A DNA stretch of 64,000 bases. It comes from Bartonella sp. M0283. GTDB lineage: Bacteria > Pseudomonadota > Alphaproteobacteria > Rhizobiales > Rhizobiaceae. The stretch is from the NCBI RefSeq assembly GCF_016100455.1, contig NZ_JACFSK010000001.1, forward strand, positions 1,736,001 through 1,800,000, read 5' to 3'. Below are positions 1 to 8,435 of this stretch, in pieces (positions within the stretch are counted from its first letter, which is position 1; each line of letters starts with the position of its first letter). A program made the position numbers and the translations under genes. The notes below the pieces were generated by a model. That model saw only the letters and a list, made by a program, of their open reading frames with translations. It had not been told where the DNA came from and ran no database searches.

Positions 1-261
1 ATCAATATCATCTTCGCTTGCCGTCATGATCAATATCGGGCCTTTATAGAACGGACGCACATCACGGCAGACATCGAAACCGGATTTTCCAGGCAGCATG
101 ACATCAAGAATGACGAGATCAGGCAGCAATTGCTTGATGACCTCTTCGGCTGTATCGCCGCGAGGATGCACCTCTACATCATAATTTTGTCGCTTCAGAT
201 AATTGGCAACAAGTTCGGCAAGCCTTGTATCATCTTCTATTATAAGAATTTTCTTGTTCAT
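1..261 (-). CDS. Two-component response regulator, N-terminal part (runs off the window)
   Basis: The reverse strand from 261 to the window edge encodes 87 residues of a CheY-like receiver domain. The acidic pocket is at E9/D10/D11 (motif IIEDD), the probable phosphoacceptor is D53 in LVILDVMLPG, and the conserved Thr lies in LIMTAS near residue 80. The output domain lies outside the window; the sequence style suggests an OmpR-type DNA-binding regulator, but that cannot be seen. It is transcribed divergently from the phosphatase gene at 396, leaving 134 bases for both promoters. The partner kinase is not visible. Confidence 0.9.
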   Translation of the reverse strand, partial: MNKKILIIEDDTRLAELVANYLKRQNYDVEVHPRGDTAEEVIKQLLPDLVILDVMLPGKSGFDVCRDVRPFYKGPILIMTASEDDID

Positions 262-395
262 GCAGGTCTTTCTTTTCCGGTTACAGAAATGCAACAAAGA
301 ACGCATATTCGTCTTTATTGTTTATAGGTAAAAGGTCGCTATGTATCAAGCTGACCAAATTCCAGTTATGGCTTCTATTGGAGATTAAAACGAAT

Positions 396-1124
396 ATGAC
401 AAGAACGTTCCCGAATGCTTTTCAAGCTTTGAGCGCTCCCGTATTCTCACAAGGGCCCATATTTTCCCGCGTCTTTGTCGATTTCGACGGCACAATTGCC
501 GATAATGACGTGACAGATGTTCTTTTGGAAAGATTTGCATCTCCAAACTGGGAATCAATCGAACAGGATTGGCTTTCGGGCAAAATCGGTGCACGTGAAT
601 GCATGATGCGACAGATTGCGCTTATAAAAGCCTCGCCCGCCGAACTTAAAAAATGTCTTGATGAAATGAAAATCGATCCGGCTTTTCCGGATTTTGTCCG
701 CTTGCTTGACCGGCAAGGTGTCGATATTGCCATTTTAAGCGACGGGCTTGATTATAGCATCCGCACGATTTTGAAACGTTATGGCCTCGAAAACGTCAAG
801 GTTTTCGCAAACCGTCTTCTTTATGCCGGCAACAATAATTGGCAGTTACAATTTCCCTACAAAAATGTTGCTTGCCCGGCTGGCAATTGCAAATGCCGCC
901 ATTTTGCCAATGCGGATAATGGATTTACCCTTTATATCGGCGATGGAACATCTGATTTCTGTGCGGCCGGAAAAGCCGACCTTGTACTCGCCAAAGGAAA
1001 ACTTGCCGATTATTGTGCAGCAAACAGCATTGACCACATCAAGGTCGATAACTTCGCCGAAATTATGCAAATCTGGCACAAACTGCAACGGCCGGAAAAA
1101 GCCCGCGAAAGGGTGGCTTCATGA
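396..1124 (+). CDS. MtnX-like HAD-IB family phosphatase
   Basis: A 242-residue haloacid-dehalogenase phosphatase. Motif I is VDFDGT with nucleophile D29 and acid/base D31, motif II is ILSDGLD, and the metal-binding motif is YIGDGTSDFCAA near the C-terminus. A Cys-rich CPAGNCKC stretch is typical of MtnX-like members. The open frame extends upstream to 318, but the ATG at 396 follows a GGAG sequence and removes an unlikely hydrophobic lead, so I start there. It opens a five-gene operon: its last four bases overlap the esterase start (ATGA). Methionine salvage genes are not nearby, so MtnX activity itself is doubtful and a phosphorylated small molecule or lipid head group is equally possible. 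Family is sure, substrate unknown. Confidence 0.85.
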   Translation: MTRTFPNAFQALSAPVFSQGPIFSRVFVDFDGTIADNDVTDVLLERFASPNWESIEQDWLSGKIGARECMMRQIALIKASPAELKKCLDEMKIDPAFPDFVRLLDRQGVDIAILSDGLDYSIRTILKRYGLENVKVFANRLLYAGNNNWQLQFPYKNVACPAGNCKCRHFANADNGFTLYIGDGTSDFCAAGKADLVLAKGKLADYCAANSIDHIKVDNFAEIMQIWHKLQRPEKARERVAS

Positions 1125-1987
1125 TTACCGATGTCAGCTTTTTCTATAAAGGTGGTCGGGCTGGCGTTCTTCTCATTCATGGTTTGACAGGTACACCGGC
1201 CGAAATGCAAATTCTGGGCAAAGGTTTGCACAAGCACGGTTTTACTGTTTACGGTATGCAACTTGCAGGCCATTGTGGTGATGAAAACGACCTTTTGGCA
1301 ACCAGCTGGCATGACTGGTATGATAGTGTCATACGTGCAGCAGATCGGCTTTTGGAACATGTTGACACAATGTTTATCGGCGGACTTTCTATGGGTGCGG
1401 TTCTGGCACTCAAATATACGGCCGATCATCCCGAAAATGTAAAAGGTGTCGGCGTATATGGTCCGACATTTGTTTATGACGGCTGGTCGATACCACGCTA
1501 TATCCAGCGGTCTGTATTTTTGTTGAAATGGTTCAAAGCGCTTGGCATTTTCCAGAAAAGTGTGTTTATCGAACGGCCGCCTTATGGTTTGAAAGACGAG
1601 CGGATACGCAAAACCATTTCCGAAAGTATGCTTTCTGGCGACAGTGCCAAAGGTGGACTTGCCGGAAATCCGCTCGGTTCACTTGCCGAGATGCAGGAAC
1701 TTGCAAAACAAACCGAAACACAATTGCATGATATAAAAGCTCCCTGCCTTATCATGCATTCAAGCCATGATGACATTGCCAATATGGAAACAAATTCGGG
1801 ACGTGTTGCCCGTTCGGTTTCAGGCCCCGTCAAGATGATACCATTGGAGAATAGCTACCATATGATAACAATTGACCGTGACCGTAAAAAAGTCATTCAG
1901 GAAAGCGCCGACTTCTTTGGTGCCTTATGCACAAAAGATCAATTGGTACCCCCTGCTGTAAACCCGTTTATTCGCGAGATTGCTTGA
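1121..1987 (+). CDS. Alpha/beta hydrolase, carboxylesterase / monoacylglycerol-lipase type
   Basis: A 288-residue serine hydrolase close to Est30-like carboxylesterases. The oxyanion segment is HGLTG (20-24), the nucleophile elbow is GGLSMG with Ser90, the acid is in SSHDD (D217 or D218) and the His is H247 in NSYHM. There is no signal peptide, so it is cytoplasmic. The start codon overlaps the stop of the phosphatase gene by four bases, indicating translational coupling, and the next gene begins two bases after its stop. In context it probably removes an acyl or ester group from the product the operon handles; that role is inference. Confidence 0.85.
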   Translation: MITDVSFFYKGGRAGVLLIHGLTGTPAEMQILGKGLHKHGFTVYGMQLAGHCGDENDLLATSWHDWYDSVIRAADRLLEHVDTMFIGGLSMGAVLALKYTADHPENVKGVGVYGPTFVYDGWSIPRYIQRSVFLLKWFKALGIFQKSVFIERPPYGLKDERIRKTISESMLSGDSAKGGLAGNPLGSLAEMQELAKQTETQLHDIKAPCLIMHSSHDDIANMETNSGRVARSVSGPVKMIPLENSYHMITIDRDRKKVIQESADFFGALCTKDQLVPPAVNPFIREIA

Positions 1988-1989
1988 CA

Positions 1990-2358
1990 ATGAGTTGGCT
2001 GATTTTTCTGGTGTGGTTTGGAAATATTGTTTGTGACACTATCGGCCAGCTTGCCTTCAAAGGTGCAGCCACAGAACCGGACGAGGAAAACAAACCGCAG
2101 TCGCTTTTTCAATATTGGCTAGCACTTTTCCGTCAACCACTTCTATGGCTCGGCATAATCTCCTATGTCGCCGAATTTTTGCTATGGATGGCATTTTTGA
2201 CATTGGTTCCGCTTTCGGAAGGCATATTACTCGGCTCAATCAATATCATTGTCATCATGGTATTGGGGCGGCTGTTTTTTGATGAAAAACTCACCTCTAT
2301 GCGGGTTCTCGGCATCAGCTTTGTTGCCATTGGTGTTGCTATTGTGGGAGCTTTTTAA
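1990..2358 (+). CDS. Small EamA/SMR-like four-helix membrane protein, first of a pair
   Basis: A 122-residue membrane protein with about four hydrophobic segments: near 1-17, around 47-70 after the FRQPLLWLG stretch, a middle segment ending at SEGILLGS, and a C-terminal VLGISFVAIGVAIVG helix. It resembles a half-size EamA/SMR transporter. ATG at 1990 is chosen because it is two bases past the esterase stop and removes a polar lead. Its TAA overlaps the ATG of the next, similar gene. Paired short SMR-like proteins of 110-130 residues are known in the ArnE/ArnF lipid-sugar flippase; this pair has the same size and arrangement. Transport of a lipid-linked or amphiphilic product is inferred. Confidence 0.75.
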   Translation: MSWLIFLVWFGNIVCDTIGQLAFKGAATEPDEENKPQSLFQYWLALFRQPLLWLGIISYVAEFLLWMAFLTLVPLSEGILLGSINIIVIMVLGRLFFDEKLTSMRVLGISFVAIGVAIVGAF

Positions 2359-2753
2359 TGCGTCGCTTCTATATATTGGGCTTTTTCTTTTTGATGATGT
2401 TCGACACGCTCGGCCAGATCAGCTTCAAGCTTTCGGCAACCGCCGCCCTGCCCTTGGAAGCAAGCCTCGGCTGGTTGTATCGTATTTTTTCCCATCCTTT
2501 TGTGTATTTTGCTATTCTCGGCTATGTCGGCGCATTTTTTACGTGGATGACGCTTTTAAGACGCGCACCGGTAGGTCCAGCATTTGCGGCGTCGCATCTT
2601 GAAGTCGTCACCGTCATGATTGCTTCCGTACTGATATTCGGCGAAACAATTTCATTGGCACATTTGGCCGGTGCGCTGTTTATTGTTGCGGGCATTGTCT
2701 GCCTTGCATTTGCCGAACGTGATGTCATGAAAAAAGAAAACGAGAAATCATAA
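2358..2753 (+). CDS. Small EamA/SMR-like four-helix membrane protein, second of a pair
   Basis: A 131-residue membrane protein homologous in layout to the gene just upstream. Both have an N-terminal helix followed by D(T)xGQ-x-x-FK (FDTLGQISFK here, CDTIGQLAFK in the partner), then a FxxPxxxxxILGYVGAFFTWM segment, an internal SHLEVVTVMIASVLIFGE segment and a final hydrophobic helix. The shared GQxxFK motif shows that they are paralogues, likely forming an antiparallel heterodimer as ArnE/ArnF and other paired SMR proteins do. Start and stop are coupled to neighbours (one-base overlap upstream, two-base gap downstream). The transported molecule is unknown. Confidence 0.75.
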   Translation: MRRFYILGFFFLMMFDTLGQISFKLSATAALPLEASLGWLYRIFSHPFVYFAILGYVGAFFTWMTLLRRAPVGPAFAASHLEVVTVMIASVLIFGETISLAHLAGALFIVAGIVCLAFAERDVMKKENEKS

Positions 2754-2755
2754 GA

Positions 2756-3952
2756 ATGAAGAGACAAGGCGAAATTCCACCAACCGCCGGTCTCCCTATG
2801 GTTTGGCATGATTGGTTGCCAACAAAAAAAGAACTCTGCTCTAATTTAAGCGACTTGTTCGATTTGCCGCCGCTCATTCTGGAATGTTCAGGCACGGCTT
2901 CACTCATTGTTGCCCTTCAAACTCTGGCAAATATGCCCAAAAACGAAGGGCGCAGAGACGTTATCATACCGGCTTATAATTGCCCTCTCGTTGTGCTTGC
3001 CATTGCCCATTGCAATTTGACAGTAAAACTCTGTGATACCGCAAAAAACAGTTTCGATTTCGATTTTGATTGCCTCGACAAGCTGATCGACGAAAAGACA
3101 CTGGCTGTTATTCCGACCCATATTGGCGGCCAATTGGCAGATGTTGAACAATGCGTTGAAATCGCTCATAAAAAAGGTGCTTATGTCATTGAAGACGGGG
3201 CACAGGCGCTCGGTTCGGCAGCAGGCAAAACGGGGGATATTGCTTTTTTCAGCCTTGCCGTCGGAAAGGGACTTACCCTTTATGAGGGCGGCCTTTTGAC
3301 ATCATCTAATGATGAAATCCGTCTGGCATTAAAGGAAACCCACCAAAAAATAGTAAAACCCCGCATTTTCTTTGAACTTAAACGCATAAGCGAATTATTG
3401 GGATATTCTATCGCCTATCGTCCGCGGCTTTTGTCACTCGCCTACGGCATGCCGAGGCGCAAGGAGCTTGCAGCCGGCAATATAGAGGAAGCGGTCGGTG
3501 ATGTTTTTGATGACGATATCCCCGTTCATCTTGTAAGCCGTTTCAGAATGAAAAGAGGGGCAAACGCAGCTTCAAGGCTCAAACCTTTTTTGGAGGACAT
3601 AAAAAAACAGGCGCAACTTCGCGTCGACAAGCTTGCGGAAATCCCTTCGGTCACGGTCGTTAAGGGCATTGATGATGAAGGGGCTATTTGGCCATTTATT
3701 ATGGTGCTTTTTAACACCGGAGAAGAACGAGACAAAGCACTTCAAACCTTGTGGCCTTCACCCTATGGCGTGACGCGCCTGTTTGTTCATGCTTTAGCGG
3801 ATTATTCCTATCTTGAACCGCATTTCAACAAGCGTTTTTCAACCCCCAATGCCAGAGATTTCGCGGCGAGAATGTTGACCATATCGAATAGTCCGTGGCT
3901 TGATGACGAGACGTTCGACAAGATTGTAACAATCATTGCAAGGTCTGTTTGA
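2756..3952 (+). CDS. DegT/DnrJ/EryC1/StrS-family aminotransferase
   Basis: A 398-residue PLP enzyme of the sugar-aminotransferase fold. ECSGTASL (43-50) is the N-terminal cofactor loop, IPAYNCP (71-77) the conserved pocket, EDGAQALGS with D147 the pyridine-nitrogen ligand, and FFSLAVGKGLTLYEGG places K171 as the PLP lysine. The usual family motif around the lysine is SFHxxKxxxxGEGG; here it is SLAVGKGLTLYEGG, so this is a divergent branch. It is the last gene of the operon starting at 396. A two-base gap follows the second SMR-like gene. ArnB-type enzymes of this family aminate nucleotide sugars that ArnE/F-like pairs then help flip, so an aminated, exported conjugate is a reasonable but unproved idea. 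Confidence 0.8.
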   Translation: MKRQGEIPPTAGLPMVWHDWLPTKKELCSNLSDLFDLPPLILECSGTASLIVALQTLANMPKNEGRRDVIIPAYNCPLVVLAIAHCNLTVKLCDTAKNSFDFDFDCLDKLIDEKTLAVIPTHIGGQLADVEQCVEIAHKKGAYVIEDGAQALGSAAGKTGDIAFFSLAVGKGLTLYEGGLLTSSNDEIRLALKETHQKIVKPRIFFELKRISELLGYSIAYRPRLLSLAYGMPRRKELAAGNIEEAVGDVFDDDIPVHLVSRFRMKRGANAASRLKPFLEDIKKQAQLRVDKLAEIPSVTVVKGIDDEGAIWPFIMVLFNTGEERDKALQTLWPSPYGVTRLFVHALADYSYLEPHFNKRFSTPNARDFAARMLTISNSPWLDDETFDKIVTIIARSV

Positions 3953-3956
3953 AAAA

Positions 3957-4964
3957 ATGGACCGGTTATCACAAGGCTTGCACAACATGAATGCCGGTCA
4001 AAATGCAACTTTGAACCGGACACCGAAAACTGTTGCCATTTATGTCATGGCAAATTTCAGCCCGTTTCACATTTCTGTTCCGGTTATGGCGTTCGGTGCG
4101 GCTATGCCGGACAAAACCTATTACAAGCCAATTCTGTTTTCAGAAAAAACCGGAATTGTTGAAGGTCAGGATGCTTTTTCAATAAAAGTCGACCATGATC
4201 TTAAAAGCCTTGATGACGCCGATATAATTGTCATTCCTTATTGGCCGGATCCCCAACAACCGATCTCTTCTGCCCTGAAGACAAGTCTTAACAATGAAGC
4301 GCAAAAAAATAAAACCATCATGGGGCTTTGTCTTGGCACTTATGTTCTGGCCTTTAGCGGACTTTTGAAGGGGAAAAAAGCTGCAACGCACTGGGCCTAT
4401 GAAAAACAGTTTGCCGAACAGTTTCCTGATACGGAAGTCGATTTTAATGCCCTTTATGTTGAAGATGGTAACATCATTACATCCGCCGGTACTGCGGCGG
4501 GGATTGATTGTTGTCTTCACCTTATTCGCAAAAATTATGGTGGCGCTGTTGCCAATCATGCTGCGCGTATGATTGTGACGCCACCGCACCGCGAAGGTGG
4601 TCAGGCGCAATATCTTGCTACCCCTGTTCCGATATCGACAAGCGATCAGCGCATAAATTCACTGCTTGAAACAATCAGAAAAAACCTTGCCTCATCCTAT
4701 TCTCTTGATGCTATGGCCAAGACTGTCGGTATGAGCCGGCGCACATTTACCCGCCGCTTTCATCAGGCAACCGGCCGTTCACCAATGGAATGGCTTACCC
4801 ATGAAAGGCTGCATTTTTCGAGACACGCATTGGAAACAACAAAACTTTCTGTCGAGGAAATTGCGCAAATTGCCGGATTTGTCTCTACCCAATCATTCCG
4901 TCGCAGCTTTATTGAAGCGTTTCGGGTCACACCTACCAAATGGCGGCAGACGTTTTCAATTTAA
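3957..4964 (+). CDS. GlxA-type transcriptional regulator (DJ-1/PfpI domain plus AraC HTH)
   Basis: A two-domain regulator of about 335 residues. The N-terminal half is a DJ-1/PfpI-like fold with the nucleophile-elbow-like MGLCLGTYVLA and GTAAGIDCCLH; the C-terminal 100 residues carry two AraC-type HTH motifs (LDAMAKTVGMSRRTFTRRF and VEEIAQIAGFVSTQSFRRSF). Starts at 3936, 3957 and 3987 are all in frame; 3957 is the first ATG after the aminotransferase stop and is chosen for that reason. It sits at the end of the phosphatase-aminotransferase operon and may regulate it or respond to its product. GlxA-type regulators often control catabolism of amines or amino acids such as arginine and betaine; no target can be read here. 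Confidence 0.85.
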   Translation: MDRLSQGLHNMNAGQNATLNRTPKTVAIYVMANFSPFHISVPVMAFGAAMPDKTYYKPILFSEKTGIVEGQDAFSIKVDHDLKSLDDADIIVIPYWPDPQQPISSALKTSLNNEAQKNKTIMGLCLGTYVLAFSGLLKGKKAATHWAYEKQFAEQFPDTEVDFNALYVEDGNIITSAGTAAGIDCCLHLIRKNYGGAVANHAARMIVTPPHREGGQAQYLATPVPISTSDQRINSLLETIRKNLASSYSLDAMAKTVGMSRRTFTRRFHQATGRSPMEWLTHERLHFSRHALETTKLSVEEIAQIAGFVSTQSFRRSFIEAFRVTPTKWRQTFSI

Positions 4965-5097
4965 CCAATCGTTTTATTTTGCCAAAAAAACTCCGCTAAA
5001 TTTTGGCCCGATATGAATGACTTTTGACCATCAGGCCAGTTTCTAATCGAAAAAAGCATGCCTACATAAACTTCAAGAAATTGAAGAGGTTTGAACC

Positions 5098-5880
5098 ATG
5101 AAATTCACATTCATTCGTAACGCAACGGTTGTTCTTGATTACGCAGGAAAACACATTCTTATTGATCCGATGCTCGCAGAAAAAGACCGCTATCCCGGAC
5201 TTCCCGGTACAGTTCATAGCGAGCGGCGGTTCCCGCGTGTTGAACTGCCTTTTGAAGCCAAAGACATTATCAAAAATGTGGATGCCATTTTTTTAAGTCA
5301 TACGCATCCCGATCATTGGGACGAGGTTGCAACAGGACTTATAGACAAAGAACAAAAAATATTCGTCCAGAATGCAAAGGACAAAGAATTTCTTGAGAGA
5401 CAAGGTTTCAAAAATCTCGCCGTTCTGCCGCAAAAACTTGATTATGAAAACGGCATTCATGTAACCAAAACTTTATGCCAGCACGGAAGCAATGAAGCTT
5501 TCAAAAACCATGAGGTTGGCGAAGTTTTGGGCCATGCCACCGGCTTTATATTTGAGGCACCGAATGAACCAACGCTTTATTTTGCGGGCGATACAATATG
5601 GATTGACGCTGTCGAGAATAATTTAAAACAATATAAGCCGGAAGTTATTGTTCTTCATGCCGGTGACGCACAGCTTCAGGGCTTCGGTTCCATTATTATG
5701 GGCAAGGAGGATGTCGTTCACGCCCATAAGATCGCGCCACAATCAAAGCTCGTTGCTATCCATATGGAAGCCTGCAACCATGCTGTTTTAAGCCGGAAAG
5801 AACTTCGTTCTTATGTTGATAAAGCGGGCATTGGCCAATCGGTCATTATTCCGCTTGAAGGTGACAAACTCGAATTCTGA
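5098..5880 (+). CDS. MBL-fold metallo-hydrolase (UlaG-like)
   Basis: A 260-residue metallo-beta-lactamase-fold hydrolase. The metal motif HTHPDH is at 68-73, a further metal Asp is in FAGDTIW, and late histidines are in HMEACNH. An AAGAGG sequence lies just before the ATG. No signal peptide is present, so it is cytoplasmic. It resembles UlaG-like and YtnP-like hydrolases of unknown substrate rather than antibiotic-type lactamases. It is monocistronic: 133 bases after the regulator and followed by a strong terminator hairpin at 5973. Confidence 0.85.
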   Translation: MKFTFIRNATVVLDYAGKHILIDPMLAEKDRYPGLPGTVHSERRFPRVELPFEAKDIIKNVDAIFLSHTHPDHWDEVATGLIDKEQKIFVQNAKDKEFLERQGFKNLAVLPQKLDYENGIHVTKTLCQHGSNEAFKNHEVGEVLGHATGFIFEAPNEPTLYFAGDTIWIDAVENNLKQYKPEVIVLHAGDAQLQGFGSIIMGKEDVVHAHKIAPQSKLVAIHMEACNHAVLSRKELRSYVDKAGIGQSVIIPLEGDKLEF

Positions 5881-5972
5881 GCCACTTGCTACTCAAAAAA
5901 GCGAGACAACGCAACCGGCTTTCATATTTTCAAATCAAGTCTGTGCGTGCTTTTTCAAACGATCAATTAAAA

Positions 5973-6005
5973 AAAGGCCGGCAGTTAGGAAACTGTCGGC
6001 CTTTT
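5973..6005. terminator. Bidirectional rho-independent terminator
   Basis: A 14-base stem (AAAGGCCGGCAGTT with AACTGTCGGCCTTT, one G-U pair) and a 4-base AGGA loop, followed by T-rich sequence on the plus strand and by A/T-rich sequence on the other. It lies between convergent genes ending at 5880 (plus) and 6059 (minus), so it can stop both. Confidence 0.9.
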
Positions 6006-6058
6006 ATTTGAACTTTTATTTTTCTGTTTTTTGAAAAACAATAACCAACAATGAGCCA

Positions 6059-6436
6059 TCAGGCTTTTATGATTTTGATTGTAGCTGCTTTTGCTCTCTC
6101 GCCCACCATTGGTCCAACATAAGGGCTTGGATCATATTTTTTGTGATAAGCCTCATCAATCCTATCAAGAACCGCAGTATCTTTGACGGCTTCGTAATGG
6201 ACAGATTCCGTCTTTCCGGACACGATAATTTTTCCGCTTTTTTGTTTGATTGCAGCCTGATACCAGCGCGAAGACGTCCCGCTATAGGCACGCACATAAA
6301 GGCCGCCATCAACAACCACTTCCCATATCCACACAGGCGTGCCCGTTGTCTTTAAATCCTCATGATAGGGAGCCATTTTGAGATCATCGGCTGCATCAAT
6401 TGCCGCAAGCTCGTTCTTTGTCCATTCACTCATCAT
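6059..6436 (-). CDS. DUF2255 family protein
   Basis: A 125-residue soluble protein with the layout of DUF2255: an N-terminal W-T-K-N-E-L/I-A-A-I-D start, a PVWIWEVVVDGGLYVRAYSGTSS core and a terminal GER-x-x-AATIKI. The family often sits beside carboxymuconolactone-decarboxylase-like proteins and oxidoreductases; it has no known reaction but resembles small flavin- or F420-type nitroreductase barrels. It is the last gene of a three-gene minus-strand set with the CMD protein (33-base gap) and the alcohol dehydrogenase. Either of the first two Met codons could be the start. Confidence 0.75.
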   Translation of the reverse strand: MMSEWTKNELAAIDAADDLKMAPYHEDLKTTGTPVWIWEVVVDGGLYVRAYSGTSSRWYQAAIKQKSGKIIVSGKTESVHYEAVKDTAVLDRIDEAYHKKYDPSPYVGPMVGERAKAATIKIIKA

Positions 6437-6469
6437 TCAGCCTCTTGAAAAACAGATCAATAAAAAAGT

Positions 6470-7093
6470 TCAACCATTCAGGAAACTATCAAGCACTTCG
6501 CTTGCACGATTTCCAACTTCCGGACCGACCTTCGTTTCGAGAATAGTAACAATTTCCTTCAAATCCTGTTTTTCAAGGCCGGTATTTGTACCCATCTGAT
6601 AATGTGATTTTAATTGCGACTGCGCGCCTTGAAGTGCCGCAAGCATAGCAATTGTAGCAACTTCTCTTGTTTCATAATCAAGATTGTCACGCACAAAAAT
6701 ATCGCCAAAAAGGTGACTTTTCAAAAACTGGTCAATTGCGGGAGCAAATTCAAAAAGCGGGCCTGTCACCGGTTGACCAACCAGTTTTGTCTGGATTCCG
6801 GTTCCTACCTCCAACATTGTTTTATCTGTTTGGACGGGCGAGGCATCTCTGCCTTGTTCATCTTTTTTACCCGCTTTATGTCTTTTATTGACCACATCCA
6901 TCAAAGCGGAAAGAGCATTCAGACTTCTTGGAAACCCCGCATAAGCATAAGTCTGAACCAGAACTTCCTTGATTGCGTTGATCGCAACCTTGTCGTCCAG
7001 TGCTTGCGCCAAAGCATTTCTCAACCCATCAATATTTCCTTCGGTTGCAAAAGCGGCAACAGGAACAAGTCTTTTTTGTTTAAGTGTCAACAT
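6470..7093 (-). CDS. Carboxymuconolactone decarboxylase (CMD) family protein
   Basis: A 207-residue all-helical protein with two CMD-like repeats: an N-terminal one around YAYAGFPRSLNALSAL and a C-terminal one around REVATIAMLAALQGAQSQLKSH. The AhpD-type CxxC redox motif is absent, so it is a gamma-carboxymuconolactone-decarboxylase-like fold rather than a peroxidase. Stand-alone members next to LysR regulators and dehydrogenases are common in proteobacteria and mostly uncharacterised. It lies 112 bases after the alcohol dehydrogenase stop, in the same direction, divergent from LysR at 8754. Confidence 0.85.
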   Translation of the reverse strand: MLTLKQKRLVPVAAFATEGNIDGLRNALAQALDDKVAINAIKEVLVQTYAYAGFPRSLNALSALMDVVNKRHKAGKKDEQGRDASPVQTDKTMLEVGTGIQTKLVGQPVTGPLFEFAPAIDQFLKSHLFGDIFVRDNLDYETREVATIAMLAALQGAQSQLKSHYQMGTNTGLEKQDLKEIVTILETKVGPEVGNRASEVLDSFLNG

Positions 7094-7205
7094 TGTTTTT
7101 ACCTGTAATTTTGCAAAACTGTTTTGTGAAAAATAAGTTGGCGTACCGGCGAAAATTAAACCCGCCTCAAAAAAAATCTCCGTCGATGAAGTTCAAGCGC
7201 CGATT

Positions 7206-8435
7206 TCAAACGGATTTACCTGAAGCGAAGTCGATAACAAAACGGTAGCGAACATCTTTGGACATAACCCGTTCATAAGCGCGATCAATTTCATCGGGTT
7301 TGATAAGTTCTATATCGGCCTCGATATGGCGTGCCGCACAATAATCAATCACTTCCTGAGTTTCGGCAATGCCACCAATCATCGAACCGGCAAGACTTTT
7401 CCGGCCAAAGCCATTGGCCATACCACTCAAACCGCCTGTCAATTCTCCAAGCGCACCAACATTGACGAGGGTCGCGTCAAGCTTGAGCATATTCATGAAA
7501 GGCTGCATCGGATATGAGACCGGTACTGTCGAGATCATCAAATCGAAATGATTGGTTAGGCGCTCGAAAGCTTTTTTGTCACTCCACAAAAATGCAGCAC
7601 TTGCGCCCAAACGTTTGGCATCGGCGATCTTTCCTTCCGTTGTCGTGAAAACAGTGACATCGGCACGCATGGAATGAGCAAGTTTCAAGGCCATATGTCC
7701 AAGACCACCAAGGCCAACAATTGCTATTTTCTGATCTTTTTGCAATTTCCAATGACGCATGGGGGAAAAAGTGGTCACTCCCGCACAAAGCAACGGCGCG
7801 TAAGCGGCAAGATGCACTTGGGCTGGAATATGAATGACAAAACGCTCGTTTACAACCACGCGGTCGCTATAGCCGCCAAAAGTATAACCACCGCTTATCT
7901 TGTCCGTTGAATCATAGGTAAAGGTAGTACCGTTCAGACAGTTCTGTTCGCGGTCATCAAGGCAATTCTCGCATGTGCCGCACGAATCCACCATGCAGCC
8001 AACTCCGCCAATATCGCCGACTTTGAATTTCGTAACCTTTGAACCAACCGCAAGAACGCGGCCGACGATTTCATGACCGGGCACGATAGGATAATGTGCG
8101 GCGCTCCAGTCGGAATGAACAGCATGAATATCGGAATGGCAAATGCCGACATAAAGAATGTCGAGAAGAACATCGTCCGGCCTCAAAGCACGTCGTGTGA
8201 TGGTAATTGGCGAAAAACCGGATGTTGCACTTTTTGCAGCATAGGCACGGGTTTCAAAAGGCTCTTTGCCAAGAACCATCTTGCCTCTCGAAGGGGCTGC
8301 CTTTGAAGCTGCACTTGTCCCCATCATTGCACCGGCGGCAAGAACAGACGCGCCACCCTCTTTCAAAAATTCACGCCGCGGCAAAGTTTCGTGTTTTTTA
8401 TGGCTAGAATTTCCACATGCTTCACACATTTTCAA
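7206..8435 (-). CDS. Zinc-dependent alcohol dehydrogenase with a Tat-like signal peptide
   Basis: A 409-residue medium-chain dehydrogenase of the cinnamyl-alcohol/YahK-like group. The catalytic zinc ligands are C99, H121 and E122 (GICHSD and PGHE), the structural zinc cysteines are C152, C155, C158 and C166, and the nucleotide fold is GLGGLGHMA. Unlike ordinary members it has about 50 extra N-terminal residues containing a twin arginine (LPRREFLKEGG, R20-R21) and an Ala/Gly-rich hydrophobic stretch ending near SAASKAA, a classical Tat signal. A periplasmic NAD(P) enzyme would be unusual; the signal may be vestigial or act as an anchor. It heads the operon with the CMD and DUF2255 genes and is divergent from LysR, its likely regulator. 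Confidence 0.85.
   Translation of the reverse strand: MKMCEACGNSSHKKHETLPRREFLKEGGASVLAAGAMMGTSAASKAAPSRGKMVLGKEPFETRAYAAKSATSGFSPITITRRALRPDDVLLDILYVGICHSDIHAVHSDWSAAHYPIVPGHEIVGRVLAVGSKVTKFKVGDIGGVGCMVDSCGTCENCLDDREQNCLNGTTFTYDSTDKISGGYTFGGYSDRVVVNERFVIHIPAQVHLAAYAPLLCAGVTTFSPMRHWKLQKDQKIAIVGLGGLGHMALKLAHSMRADVTVFTTTEGKIADAKRLGASAAFLWSDKKAFERLTNHFDLMISTVPVSYPMQPFMNMLKLDATLVNVGALGELTGGLSGMANGFGRKSLAGSMIGGIAETQEVIDYCAARHIEADIELIKPDEIDRAYERVMSKDVRYRFVIDFASGKSV

Noticed and set aside
318..395. Upstream extension of the phosphatase reading frame
   Set aside because: It has no ribosome site, and the ATG at 396 gives the normal family N-terminus.
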